Below are positions 40,197 through 47,893 of a stretch of DNA of 64,000 nt, one piece after another. The translations under genes were made by a program, and so were the position numbers. Position 1 is the stretch's first letter, and every line of letters begins with the position of its first letter. The DNA is from Inquilinus limosus DSM 16000. Its GTDB lineage: Bacteria > Pseudomonadota > Alphaproteobacteria > DSM-16000 > Inquilinaceae. Under the pieces are notes generated by a model that made no database searches, was not told the DNA's origin, and saw only the letters and a list, made by a program, of their open reading frames with translations. Location of the stretch: positions 1 through 64,000 of the forward strand of contig NZ_AUHM01000038.1 of assembly GCF_000423185.1 (NCBI RefSeq). Direction: 5' to 3'.

Positions 40197-42277
40197 CAGG
40201 CAGCCTCTCTGCACAGGGATTTCAGCGCCTCGACATCGATCGAGCAGGCGTCGAGGAGCAGCAGGAAGTGGGGGTCGGCCAGGCGGGGCTTGAGCCACGC
40301 CAGGTCGGCGGGGGTCGCCCGGCCGGGATTGACGGCCAGCCAGGCGGCGAAGTCGTGATCGGTGCCGAAGATCGGGCGCGCGGACGCCTCGGCGGCGTTA
40401 GTGGGGGCCGGCGCCGGCGTTGCGCTAACGGTCTCCAGGGCGTCCAGCTGCCGCCGGGCGGCGTCCAGGAAGAACTCGTCCACCGTCGTCCGGTGCACGT
40501 GCTCGATCAGCGTCGGGCCGCCGTTCAACTCGGCCTCGACGATCGCCAGATTCCGGTTCAGGCGATCGCGCCGGCCCTTGGTGCGGATCTGCTGTTCCCG
40601 CTCCGCGCGGGACAGCGTCGGCATGAACGGCACTTTGTTGCCGTCCAGCTTGGCGACACCGATCAGGCGTCCGGCCTGGTCGCGGACCCATACCTGGCTG
40701 GCGTCGTGCAGGTCGAACCCGACCTGGACGGTCTGGCCGTGGTAGTGCTCCAGGTCCCGCAAAAAGTAGATGTTGGTCCACAGCTCGACCTGGCCGCGCC
40801 GGGCGACGCGCTCGACGGTCGGACGGAACAGGTCCGCCGCCTCCTCCGGCGCCAGCCGGTCGATCATCGTGTCGGGCTGGTCGCGGAGGAGCTTCTCCCA
40901 CCGGTCGAGGGGCGACATGCCCAGCTCGCTGTGGCGCCGGCCGTTGTAGGCAGCGACCTGGGCCGCGATGTATTCCCGGAACTCGCCGAACGACATCAGC
41001 AGCCGCGACCGGCCGATCATCCTGATGTCGGCGCGGGTCAGCTTGTGGATGCGGTTCTTGGCCTCCGCGTCCATCTTCGCGCCGATATAGGTCGGCAGCT
41101 CCTTCGCGGCCCGGACCAGGCAGGACTGGTGCACCCGCTCGACCACGCCGCGGGCCTGCGAGCTATACGGGAGCGAGTTCTCCTTATGGACGCCCAGCCG
41201 AGACAAGAAGCCGGTGTGGGGGCCGTCGAAATAGGCGTTGTTGAAGCCCTTGCCGCGGTCGACGTACCACAGCGCCGGCACGCCCCAGCTTTGACAGGCG
41301 TGCCGCAGCGCGTCGGCCACGCCCCAGGTGTTCTCGACGATGCCGATCGACCACCCGACGATGACGCGGGTAGCCACGTCGACCACGACTGTCACCTCGG
41401 GCCGGAAGGGCTGGCCGTGGATAGGGTGCGACACCTCGGCGTCGAAGGTGTGGCCGTCAGCGACATAGATTGCGGTCGGCCACAGGTCGCCGAAATCGCG
41501 GGTGACATAGGCCCGCATCGTCTTGAGCTGCCGCGGCCCCATCCTCCCGCGATTGCGGTCGATGACGGACATTTGCCTGAGGAACCGCTTGACCTGGTCG
41601 TAGCTCGGGACGGCGACATTGGCCGGCAACTCGCCGCGCAGCAGCTCCAGGCAATGGGCGATCGACAGCTTCTGGGGCCGCGCCCAGAACGACCAGAACG
41701 GCCGCACCCATTCGGGCACCACCGGCCGGGCCGGCGCCGCCTCGCGCGGCGCCAGGGCGACGGCGCCGGAAGCGTCTGTCGTTTCGCACCACCGCATGAG
41801 AGAGCGGTAAGACAATGTCCGTACGCCGGACGCTCCGGCGCGCGCATTGGCGATTCGAGCAGCCTCGGCCAAGTCTGAACGGAGGGCACCCGACTGCGCC
41901 TGCTCCGCCAGCAGCGCCGCAGCCTGGCTGCGCGACATCTGAAGCGCCGCCTGCAACCGGGCGACCTCAGCCACCAGCTGCGCCCGGGCATCCATCGTGG
42001 CGCGCTGCCAGCCTTTCAGATGGTCTGCCCGCGCGGGGAGAGCCGATGGGGGCGCGGGGACCGGCGCCGGAGCCTGAATCGCCCGCTGCGCCAGCGCCTT
42101 GCGCGCGGCTGCCGGCAACGCCGAGACCGGATATTCCCGGCCGCCACCACGCCCTTGGCGCTCGCGGTTCGGCCAACGCTCCCGTTTGGCGCGGCGAATG
42201 ATGGTCGAGAAGTCGCTGGAGAGTCCCGGCAGGCCCAGCGCGGCCAACGCCTTCGCGGTGAACCAAGCCTCAGTCAC
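40196..42277 (-). CDS. DDE transposase (MuA-like)
   Basis: 693 residues. N-terminal HTH (WFTAKALAALGLPGLSSDFSTIIRRAKRERW) like the Mu Ibeta domain; rve core with Asp274 (YVADGHTFD), Asp340 (WYVDRGKG) and Glu380 (GVVERVHQ); a Mu-type C-terminal beta-barrel after it (LWTNIYFLRDLEHYHGQTVQVGFDLHDASQVWVRD). All three catalytic acids are present, so it should be active. It carries the third palindromic element near its C-terminus. Confidence 0.97.
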   Translation of the reverse strand: MTEAWFTAKALAALGLPGLSSDFSTIIRRAKRERWPNRERQGRGGGREYPVSALPAAARKALAQRAIQAPAPVPAPPSALPARADHLKGWQRATMDARAQLVAEVARLQAALQMSRSQAAALLAEQAQSGALRSDLAEAARIANARAGASGVRTLSYRSLMRWCETTDASGAVALAPREAAPARPVVPEWVRPFWSFWARPQKLSIAHCLELLRGELPANVAVPSYDQVKRFLRQMSVIDRNRGRMGPRQLKTMRAYVTRDFGDLWPTAIYVADGHTFDAEVSHPIHGQPFRPEVTVVVDVATRVIVGWSIGIVENTWGVADALRHACQSWGVPALWYVDRGKGFNNAYFDGPHTGFLSRLGVHKENSLPYSSQARGVVERVHQSCLVRAAKELPTYIGAKMDAEAKNRIHKLTRADIRMIGRSRLLMSFGEFREYIAAQVAAYNGRRHSELGMSPLDRWEKLLRDQPDTMIDRLAPEEAADLFRPTVERVARRGQVELWTNIYFLRDLEHYHGQTVQVGFDLHDASQVWVRDQAGRLIGVAKLDGNKVPFMPTLSRAEREQQIRTKGRRDRLNRNLAIVEAELNGGPTLIEHVHRTTVDEFFLDAARRQLDALETVSATPAPAPTNAAEASARPIFGTDHDFAAWLAVNPGRATPADLAWLKPRLADPHFLLLLDACSIDVEALKSLCREAA
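40396..40430. repeat. In-gene palindromic element, copy 3
   Basis: CGTTAGTG (40396-40403) and CGCTAACG (40423-40430), 19 bp apart with one mismatch in the arms, coding a VSATPAPAPTNAA linker near the transposase C-terminus. Confidence 0.4.
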
Positions 42278-42743
42278 GGCTCAGCCCCAGTGCAGCGCGG
42301 CGGCGGGCAAAGTCGATGTCGCGGTCGAGCTTCTCGCGCTGCTCCCGCAACATGCCGACCTCGATCCAGGGCAACCATTTCTTGTCGATCACCACCCAGC
42401 CCAGCTCGTCGAGAAGGGCATTCAGGGGGCGCGGGTCCTGCGTCACAGCAAGGAATGAGACGAGGCGAACGGCATTGATGACGTGCTGTCCTCGCGCTTC
42501 CGAGACGTAGGCGTTGAGCATCGCCTCGCTGACCGTTTCGCCGAGGTAGTCCGACATCCGGGCCGCCACCTCGGCCCTGCTCATCTCGCTGTCCGCCAGA
42601 GCAAGCTTGAGTCCCCGGCACAGGCGGGCTGCCAGGCTCGCCGACCGGATGAGATCCGAGGCGAACCGCCGGACGACCTCAGCAGGTCGCCAATCGAGCA
42701 GGCTGGGCTGGTTGGGGTCCGTGCTGGCCCGCCGGCGTGACAT
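42270..42743 (-). CDS. Early protein upstream of transposase, unknown
   Basis: A 157-residue protein. MSRAEVAARMSDYLGETVSEAMLNAYVSEARGQHVINAVRLVSFLAVTQ looks like a helix-turn-helix region; the C-terminus is a charged helix. It overlaps the transposase by 8 bp. Similar genes lie between ner and A in alphaproteobacterial Mu-like phages (from memory). Confidence 0.65.
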   Translation of the reverse strand: MSRRRASTDPNQPSLLDWRPAEVVRRFASDLIRSASLAARLCRGLKLALADSEMSRAEVAARMSDYLGETVSEAMLNAYVSEARGQHVINAVRLVSFLAVTQDPRPLNALLDELGWVVIDKKWLPWIEVGMLREQREKLDRDIDFARRRAALGLSRD

Positions 42744-43138
42744 CAGCGGCGCTCCTGGCGCGCCACATCGGAAACGATGTTCAGATCGCGCTCGGGTTTT
42801 GACGTTCGCCTCGCGTTCTGTGCCGTGATACGGTTCCCCGGCCTGGTGTTGGGGATGCGCTGCCCGTCGGCGCCGAACCGATCAGGGAACAGCCATGCGA
42901 CTGGCAGGCCGAGCGCATCCGCGATGGCCTGCTCGATCCGTTCGCTCGGGACTAGCAGCGCTTGCCCTACGGCCTGGCGCGACACACCAAGCGAGGCCGC
43001 GATTGCCGTGAGGCTGCTCCCGATCAGGCGCAGCTCGCCCTGTATCCAGACCCGGCGCCGAGTCGGATCCAGGGGAATGTCTTCCCGCCCGATGGCGGGC
43101 TTTTTTGGGGGCATGATGGTTGCGGGTGCGATTGGCAT
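42743..43138 (-). CDS. ner: Ner-like negative regulator
   Basis: A 131-residue protein if started at ATG 43138; ATG 43114 is equally possible, and neither has a clear ribosome site. TRRRVWIQGELRLIGSSLTAIAASLGVSRQAVGQALLVPSERIEQAIADALGLPVAWLFPDRF matches the Ner/Nlp helix-turn-helix domain. Ner shuts off early transcription. It is first gene of the early operon and faces the repressor across the operator region. The C-terminal ~50 residues are an extension compared with Mu Ner. Confidence 0.85.
   Translation of the reverse strand: MPIAPATIMPPKKPAIGREDIPLDPTRRRVWIQGELRLIGSSLTAIAASLGVSRQAVGQALLVPSERIEQAIADALGLPVAWLFPDRFGADGQRIPNTRPGNRITAQNARRTSKPERDLNIVSDVARQERR
43084..43106 (+). terminator. 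Plus-strand intrinsic terminator-like hairpin inside ner
   Basis: CCCGCC (43084-43089), loop CGAT, GGCGGG (43094-43099), then C and six T. It would stop plus-strand transcripts before the repressor promoter and has no effect on ner mRNA. It may be a by-product of coding. Confidence 0.35.
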
Positions 43139-43299
43139 GACAATGAATATGGCATCGGGAACGATGCCTCTCAACACAGAAATTGGTGCCAATGTTCGAA
43201 ATTGGGCATCTTTTTGTCAGTGCCATGCCAAGTCATTGATATTCGGGATAATTCCGGAAGATTGGCGGCTGATCGCAGTCGCTGGCGCGCCCGCCAAGG
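43139..43299. promoter_or_regulatory. Divergent early/repressor control region
   Basis: An AT-richer 161-bp space between ner and the repressor. It contains GGCATCG-GGAA-CGATGCC (43151-43168, perfect 7-bp arms) and TTGG-TG-CCAA (43183-43192), both plausible operators. For the repressor, TTGTCA (43214-43219) and TGATAT (43237-43242) are spaced 17 bp on the plus strand. The early promoter on the minus strand is not obvious. Confidence 0.5.
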
Positions 43300-44109
43300 T
43301 TGGAGCGAAGAACGTTGGCTGAGCAAAAGGTGGCCGGCAGACTTCGCGAACTGCGCGAGGCGCTAGGCAAAACACAGAAAGCGATGTCAGAGCTGCTGGG
43401 CCTCGGCGAGAGTTCCTGGCAGCGGCTGGAACTGACCGGAAGCCTGCCGAGCGGCGACACGCTCCAGCGTTTGATGGAGCTGGGCTGCAGCGCGGATTGG
43501 ATACTAGCCGGCAAGGGGCAGATGTTTACCGCAAGGACATCGGCGCCGCCGGCCACCGCCAGCAATGTGTCGATGCAGGTCAGCGTGCACGGCCTCTCTC
43601 TCGATGCCGTCCCGGTGATCACGCCCGCAATCACCCCTGCAGGCGTCGCCGCGTTCGCCCTCGATGATGACCCGGAAAAGATCTATGTGCGCCTGCCGCT
43701 CTACCTTGAGCCGCGCGTATCGGCCGGGCCGGGCGTTGCCGTGCAACACGAGGCCCTCGCCGCGGACCTTCTGTTCAATGCCGAGTGGCTCTGGCGCACT
43801 CTTCGGAGACCGCCGGAAAAGCTGATTTGCATGCAGGCGCATGGCGACAGCATGTACCCGCGCATCGCCCACGGTGATGTCCTGATCGTCGACACCAGCG
43901 TGGAGCGGGTCAGGGACAATGGGATCTATTGCTTCAGCTATGAGGGCGACCTGATGGTGAAGCGTCTCTACAAGGATTTGCAGAGCCAAGCCCTCAAGAT
44001 CATTTCAGACAACACCAACTATCCCGCGCAGGAATTGCCGGCGAATGAGGCCAACCGGATCAATGTTGTTGGCCTGGTCGTTTGGCACGGCGGATTGGCG
44101 CGCGGATAG
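43300..44109 (+). CDS. Phage repressor, HTH plus S24/LexA-like peptidase
   Basis: A 269-residue protein (TTG start at 43300, or TTG at 43315). An N-terminal helix-turn-helix (VAGRLRELREALGKTQKAMSELLGLGESSWQRLE) is followed by an S24 domain with Ser184 (MQAHGDSMYPRI) and Lys221 (EGDLMVKRLY). Such repressors are self-cleaved on RecA activation, so the prophage should be SOS-inducible, unlike Mu c. Read divergently from ner. Confidence 0.93.
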   Translation: MERRTLAEQKVAGRLRELREALGKTQKAMSELLGLGESSWQRLELTGSLPSGDTLQRLMELGCSADWILAGKGQMFTARTSAPPATASNVSMQVSVHGLSLDAVPVITPAITPAGVAAFALDDDPEKIYVRLPLYLEPRVSAGPGVAVQHEALAADLLFNAEWLWRTLRRPPEKLICMQAHGDSMYPRIAHGDVLIVDTSVERVRDNGIYCFSYEGDLMVKRLYKDLQSQALKIISDNTNYPAQELPANEANRINVVGLVVWHGGLARG

Positions 44110-44144
44110 CCCGTTTCGGACCATCAACTTAGTTTGATGCTATA

Positions 44145-44774
44145 ATGGCCACGAAGATATTTGCGCCCTTGATCCTTTTCGTCTTGTTGGGCGCTGGTGT
44201 CGCCGCGTTCTGGCGAGACATCGTGCAGCTGGATCCGCAGGACTTCCGGGCTTGCACTTCTCTGCGCGGCGACGGGCAACGGGAGTGTCTCGACCGCGTC
44301 CTCAGCAAGATGAAGGATCGCCCCAATTGGTCGAGGGAGGAGGCGCTAACGCCGAACCAGCAGAGCCGATGGGTAGCACTCGCGAATGATGCGGTCGTTA
44401 TCGGCTCGATGGCGGCCGTGCCCAAGCTTTACCTGCAATGCGCCGATGGCTGGGCCGAGGTCGGCGTCGATTGGGGCTTAGCGCTGCCCGAGCAGTCTCA
44501 CCTGCGCCCGGTCAAATCGATGATGTTCCTGGAATTCGGAATCGATGCGCTCTCCAACATCAAAGATTATTGGCGATTATCTGAGGATCGGAAAACGATG
44601 GTCAGCCGCACGTCTGTGGCCCTGCTGCGCGATATTGCCGGCCACCGCTCCTTGATGTTCTCGATCAAGGCTGACGGGGTCTATCATCTTTTCGCGAATT
44701 TCTCGCTCGTCGGAATTGATGAGGTCGTCGCCGATCTGCGCAGCCGATGCAGAACCACCCTGCTGCCGACGTGA
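44145..44774 (+). CDS. Membrane-anchored protein beside the repressor (lysogeny cargo)
   Basis: A 209-residue protein. One N-terminal TM segment (residues ~5-22, IFAPLILFVLLGAGVAAFW) and a soluble remainder with three or four Cys (CTSLRGDGQRECL, LYLQCADGW, LRSRCRTTLL), suggesting export. It follows the repressor by 35 bp on the same strand and is the last gene before the phage end, so it is probably expressed in the lysogen. Superinfection exclusion or surface change is plausible; no family recognised. Confidence 0.6.
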   Translation: MATKIFAPLILFVLLGAGVAAFWRDIVQLDPQDFRACTSLRGDGQRECLDRVLSKMKDRPNWSREEALTPNQQSRWVALANDAVVIGSMAAVPKLYLQCADGWAEVGVDWGLALPEQSHLRPVKSMMFLEFGIDALSNIKDYWRLSEDRKTMVSRTSVALLRDIAGHRSLMFSIKADGVYHLFANFSLVGIDEVVADLRSRCRTTLLPT

Positions 44775-44811
44775 AGGATCGGCCCAGACCCGATCGGTCC
44801 TGATCGATTTT

Positions 44812-44946
44812 CTGCCAAACCGCCCGCCCAAAACGCTCACTTCTGCCCATTCCGTGCCAAAGCGCCGGCAGCCCCATTGGGACGATTTTTTGTTGGTTTA
44901 TCGAGGGTTAGGGACGAATTTTGGTCTCTGACCCTCTGCCAAACCG
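44812..44946 (-). promoter_or_regulatory. Phage left-end transposase-binding sites (L1-L3)
   Basis: On the minus strand: CGGTTTGGCAG (44936-44946), CGCTTTGGCAC (44854-44864) and CGGTTTGGCAG again (44812-44822). The outermost begins 24 bp from the terminus at 44970, mirroring the right end. The three-site arrangement is like Mu attL. Confidence 0.6.
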
Positions 44947-44970
44947 ATCACCCCCCTATACCCCGGCCCG

Positions 44971-44980
44971 AGGATGCGGT
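44971..44980. repeat. 10-bp target-site duplication, right copy
   Basis: AGGATGCGGT, identical to 154-163; first host bases after the prophage. Confidence 0.8.
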
Positions 44981-45683
44981 CGGCCTGGATGGTGAAGGCG
45001 GGACCCAGGCCCAGCGCCTGGATCTTGTCCTCGAGCAGCCGCTTGACCGACTGGTCGAGCGAGCGCTGCACCTCGCGGATGCACACCGCCCGCACCGGCG
45101 CCGCCTCGACGCAGCGCCGCACCAAGAGCTCGGCGAAGACATGCGACTTGCCCGAGCCGCGGCCGCCATGGACGGCCTTGTAGCGCGACGCCTTCCTGAG
45201 GTCCCGGAAGGCGCGCGGCAGCCTCAGCCGCGGCGGGCCGAAGGGCGCCGGCCTGGCTGCTTCCGCCGGTGCGGCCTCCGCCCCGTCCGGCGCCGTCCCG
45301 GTCCCGTCCGGCCGCGGCATCGGCTTCCGCCTCGTCCTGCGTTCGTCCAGCCGCACGGCGAGGCGGAACTGCCGGTACGCCTCCTCGACCGGCGGCAGGC
45401 CCTCGATACCGTGCTCGTTCAGGCCCTTCGCCAGGCAGTCCGGGGCCACCTTGCGCAGCCGGCGCACCACCCGGCCCTCCGGCCACTGCCCCTCGGTCAC
45501 CATCTCGACCACCTTCATGAGGCAGGCGGCCAGGACCTGCGGCTCATGCAGCTTGCGGTAGCCCAGGACCGCGGCGCTCCTTTCCGACAGGCCCGTTTCG
45601 CGGGCCGCCCGGGCCGCATCGCCGTGGCTGACCCAGCACTCGGCGAAATCCTCGTCGCACTCGTCCAGCGTCTTCGGCTCCAT
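44971..45683 (-). pseudogene. Terminase, N-terminal side with fused small-subunit-like region (split by the prophage)
   Basis: About 237 codons from ATG 45683 up to the insertion point. The first ~110 residues (DEDFAECWVSHGDAARAARETGLSERSAAVLGYRKL...) resemble a small terminase subunit; after a Pro/Ala linker, YKAVHGGRGSGKSH (Walker A, 173-181), VRAVCIREVQRSLDQSVKRLLED and PAFTIQADRIL belong to a PBSX-type large subunit. The rest is at 1-163. The frame reads on into phage DNA to 44898, adding about 24 unrelated residues. A fused TerS-TerL is uncommon. Confidence 0.85.
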
Positions 45684-46157
45684 CCCGCCCTCGCACGAAA
45701 AAACCCGCCGCGGCGGGGCCGGGCGGGCGCAACTGTCTGACGATGCCTGAATTATGCGGCGCGACGCGGCGTCACGTCAAGAACAAAAAGCGAACATTAC
45801 CCACTCCCGACCCGTCATGGCGAGCCCCGCAAGGCGTGGCCATCCAGGGACTCCAGGCTGAGCGACGGAAGACTGGCGCAGAGAGCCCGCCACCGACAAG
45901 CCCGAGGTCATGGACGCGCCGGAAGCTCTAAAGTATGCCGTCACCGTAGTTCCCACCGTATCGATCTGGGGGCTATCGCGACCAGATCGCTGGATCCCAA
46001 ATGGACGCGGCGCGCCCAGTCCACGAATTCTGAACAATTGGTTCTAAACAATCTCTAAATTTTCGCTCAAAATAATTTTGAGAATTATGTCTTCCGTAAC
46101 GACGAGGATAGATATATATTCATGCAGTTGATTAATTTCTGCTTATGCGAGGGTTCT
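45684..46157. other. Intergenic region, no gene seen
   Basis: 474 bp between the broken terminase and the 46158 gene. It becomes AT-rich after about 46020. Short palindromic stretches around 45810-45870 look like degenerate intergenic repeats. No convincing coding frame. Confidence 0.5.
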
Positions 46158-46445
46158 ATGTTGACAATTAGGAATAACACCGAGTTTGCGTTTGAGGTGC
46201 AGCTTGGCGATGGAATACAAGGGCCAAATTTTATTGTACCGAATAACAGCAGCCAGTACGGCTGTCCCGGTTCTGTTCCGCAGACAGTCCTTACCGCTAT
46301 GGGGCCTGGCGGTCGTTTTTCTGTGATCCATGAAAGCGACGGCTCGATTTTATTGATCAGGGATGAGACTCCGTTGGCAAGAATAGGCTGGGGTGGCGAG
46401 TTCACGCTTGTCCCCATCGAAAACTGGACAGCAATACCGCGATAG
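46158..46445 (+). CDS. Small orphan protein, beta-rich
   Basis: A 95-residue protein. ATG 46158 is preferred over 46122 because GAGGG lies 6 nt before it. LTIRNNTEFAFEVQLGDGIQGPNFIVPNNSSQYGCPGS suggests a small beta-sandwich. It is AT-rich compared with the flanks. The opening 'I-N-N' pattern recalls the 46636 protein. No family recognised. Confidence 0.55.
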   Translation: MLTIRNNTEFAFEVQLGDGIQGPNFIVPNNSSQYGCPGSVPQTVLTAMGPGGRFSVIHESDGSILLIRDETPLARIGWGGEFTLVPIENWTAIPR

Positions 46446-46449
46446 TCTC

Positions 46450-46545
46450 GGGAATTGGGAATTCGGCGACCAGTTCGGTGACGATGCACGAACTGGGTTG
46501 ACGGCCGAGCGGATCGGCAGGCCGTTCGGCCGCCGCGACTTAGCT
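46450..46545. repeat. RAYT-tail-like element E1 (partial)
   Basis: Begins GGAATTGGGAATTCGG and contains TTCGGTGACGATGCACGAACTGGG, then GGCCGAGCGGATCGGCAGGCC, close to elements E2-E6 and to the end of the transposase remnant at 57125-57259. Confidence 0.55.
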
Positions 46546-46635
46546 TGAAAAGCACGACGCAGCCGCGGGATCGCGCTCCAGGACCATACAGCCTGGGCGC
46601 AGACAGCGGCGGGCCAGCCATATAGGGATGGAACC

Positions 46636-47238
46636 ATGCACATGACAGCTTGCTGGCATCGAGGCCTGCTTGCCGCAGTCGCCTTGCTCGCCGGGACGGC
46701 CGGAAGTCAGGCCGAGGAATGGCACTCCTTCAAAATCATCAACAATTCACAGTACACGTTCAGGCTCAAGGACTGGAAGGCTCGATGCGTCAAGGAGTGG
46801 GGAAACTCCGTCAATTGGCCTTCAACGATCGATCCTGGCCAAACTTATACCATTAATTGGGACGACTCTAACAATGCATTCGACTACAACGGCTACGGCT
46901 GCAACGGCAAAGACAAGTTTGTTGCAGTCTCATTTACTCTTGACGGAGCCCCCCAGCAATACGGCGGCTATATCGGAATAACCCATCGCGAGCTTTCCGG
47001 CAGCACATGGTACAATGGGCAATTCTACGCGGCGTGGATTGCCGTCAACAACGACAATGGCGGGATCGCCGGAGGCGACGGCGACGCGCCGCCGGGCTGG
47101 ATCCAAGCCCTGTGCTCGCACGACAACAACTGCTTCGGGCCGTGGTCGGAGATGGAGTGGGATAATAAGGATTCCTACAACTGGCAGCGCTCATACCGGA
47201 CCGAGGATGGCTGGGCATTTCAGATCAACAATCCGTGA
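46636..47238 (+). CDS. Secreted Trp/Asn/Gly-rich protein
   Basis: A 200-residue protein with a signal peptide (GLLAAVALLAGTAGSQA, cut after SQA). The mature part is aromatic and Asn-rich (FKIINNSQYTFRLKDWKARCVKEWGNSVNW, PGQTYTINWDDSNN) with four or five Cys in C-rich loops (CSHDNNCFG). The start IINNSQYTFRL with PGQT resembles aegerolysin-like or related beta-sandwich proteins that contact membranes or sugars, but the match is loose. Flanked by dispersed repeats. Confidence 0.65.
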   Translation: MHMTACWHRGLLAAVALLAGTAGSQAEEWHSFKIINNSQYTFRLKDWKARCVKEWGNSVNWPSTIDPGQTYTINWDDSNNAFDYNGYGCNGKDKFVAVSFTLDGAPQQYGGYIGITHRELSGSTWYNGQFYAAWIAVNNDNGGIAGGDGDAPPGWIQALCSHDNNCFGPWSEMEWDNKDSYNWQRSYRTEDGWAFQINNP

Positions 47239-47261
47239 TCACTGATCGCCGATCGATGCCG

Positions 47262-47428
47262 AGGAATTCGGTGACGGTATTCGGTGACAGTGCACGAATC
47301 CGGGAGAGGCCGAGCAGATCGCAGACCGCTCGCCAGCCGTAACGTCCTGCACTCGCTCGAACGCGAGAGCGGCAGCCTCTCGCTCCCGCCTGGCGCGGCG
47401 GAAGCCCGCCGGAAGTGCACCGTCACCA
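47262..47428. repeat. RAYT-tail-like element E2 (near complete)
   Basis: Starts GGAATTCGGTGACGG..TTCGGTGACAGTGCACGAATCC and ends GGAAGTGCACCGTCACC, so its ends are inverted copies of each other. The middle matches the C-terminal codons of the transposase remnant (ctcgaacgcgagagcggc). Confidence 0.65.
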
Positions 47429-47536
47429 CGATCCCGTCACGCGCGAGCCGTGCCTCGCGACCTCGGATCGCACGGCCTCGCCGACAGGCGGCCCCCGCTC
47501 GGATCCGGTCGGCAGTCCCGGATCCGAGCGCCTGCC

Positions 47537-47893
47537 TCAACGCAGCAGCCGCCGAAGGATCTCGGCGGGATCGTCGACGCGGTCACGATCGCGGTCACGG
47601 TCCCGACGGCTGTATCGATACCGGTCGTCGTCATCGTATCGGCGATCGCGATCGCGGTAGGAGCGCCGCTCGTAGTACCGCTCGCCGTCGCGTCGATCGT
47701 AGTACCGGTCGTCGTGACGCCGGTCGTCGTACCGGTCGTCGTCTCCCCAGCGCTCTTCGGGCGGGATCCAGCGGCGTTGGTTGGACTCCCAGCCCGACTG
47801 GGCCTGAGCCGGCGGCACGGCCGCGATCGGAGCCGTGATGGCAAGGGCCGTGGCGACGAAGACGGCCCTGATCGATCGGATCTGGAGCGTCAT
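47537..47893 (-). CDS. Secreted Arg/Asp/Tyr-rich low-complexity protein
   Basis: A 118-residue protein from ATG 47893 (GGAGG 9 nt upstream). A signal peptide (IRAVFVATALAITAPIAAVPPAQAQ) precedes a repetitive RYDDRRHDDRYYDRRDGERYYERR region. Charge-alternating periplasmic proteins of this kind occur in many proteobacteria; function unknown. The plus-strand frame over the same bases is its mirror and lacks a start site. Confidence 0.6.
   Translation of the reverse strand: MTLQIRSIRAVFVATALAITAPIAAVPPAQAQSGWESNQRRWIPPEERWGDDDRYDDRRHDDRYYDRRDGERYYERRSYRDRDRRYDDDDRYRYSRRDRDRDRDRVDDPAEILRRLLR

Larger units (their letters stand above)
164..44970. mobile_element. Mu-like transposable siphoviral prophage, complete
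   Basis: The element carries the whole gene order of a B3/D3112/RcapMu-type phage: repressor, Ner-like protein, DDE transposase A and ATPase B at one end, then early genes, Mor activator, lysis, Mu-type heads and a lambda-like tail. The ends are fixed by the 10-bp duplication, by the restored terminase frame, and by matching terminal bases: reading inward, both ends show GGGTATAG-NN-GGG at the same offset (bases 8-20). A transposase-site-like 11-mer begins after 24 bp at both ends. The phage left end (transposase side) is at 44970 and its right end at 164. No structural gene of the expected set is visibly broken, so it may be inducible; this is inference. Confidence 0.92.

Noticed and set aside
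154-44980. A 5-bp target duplication as in Mu.
   Set aside because: All 10 bases match at both edges, and inverted end motifs line up only if the element starts right after the 10-bp repeat. A shorter duplication with 5 chance matches is possible but less simple.
46640-47238. Calling the secreted Trp/Asn-rich protein an aegerolysin.
   Set aside because: Only the opening II-N-N-S pattern and PGQT fit; the Cys pattern and length do not clearly match, so it is left unnamed.
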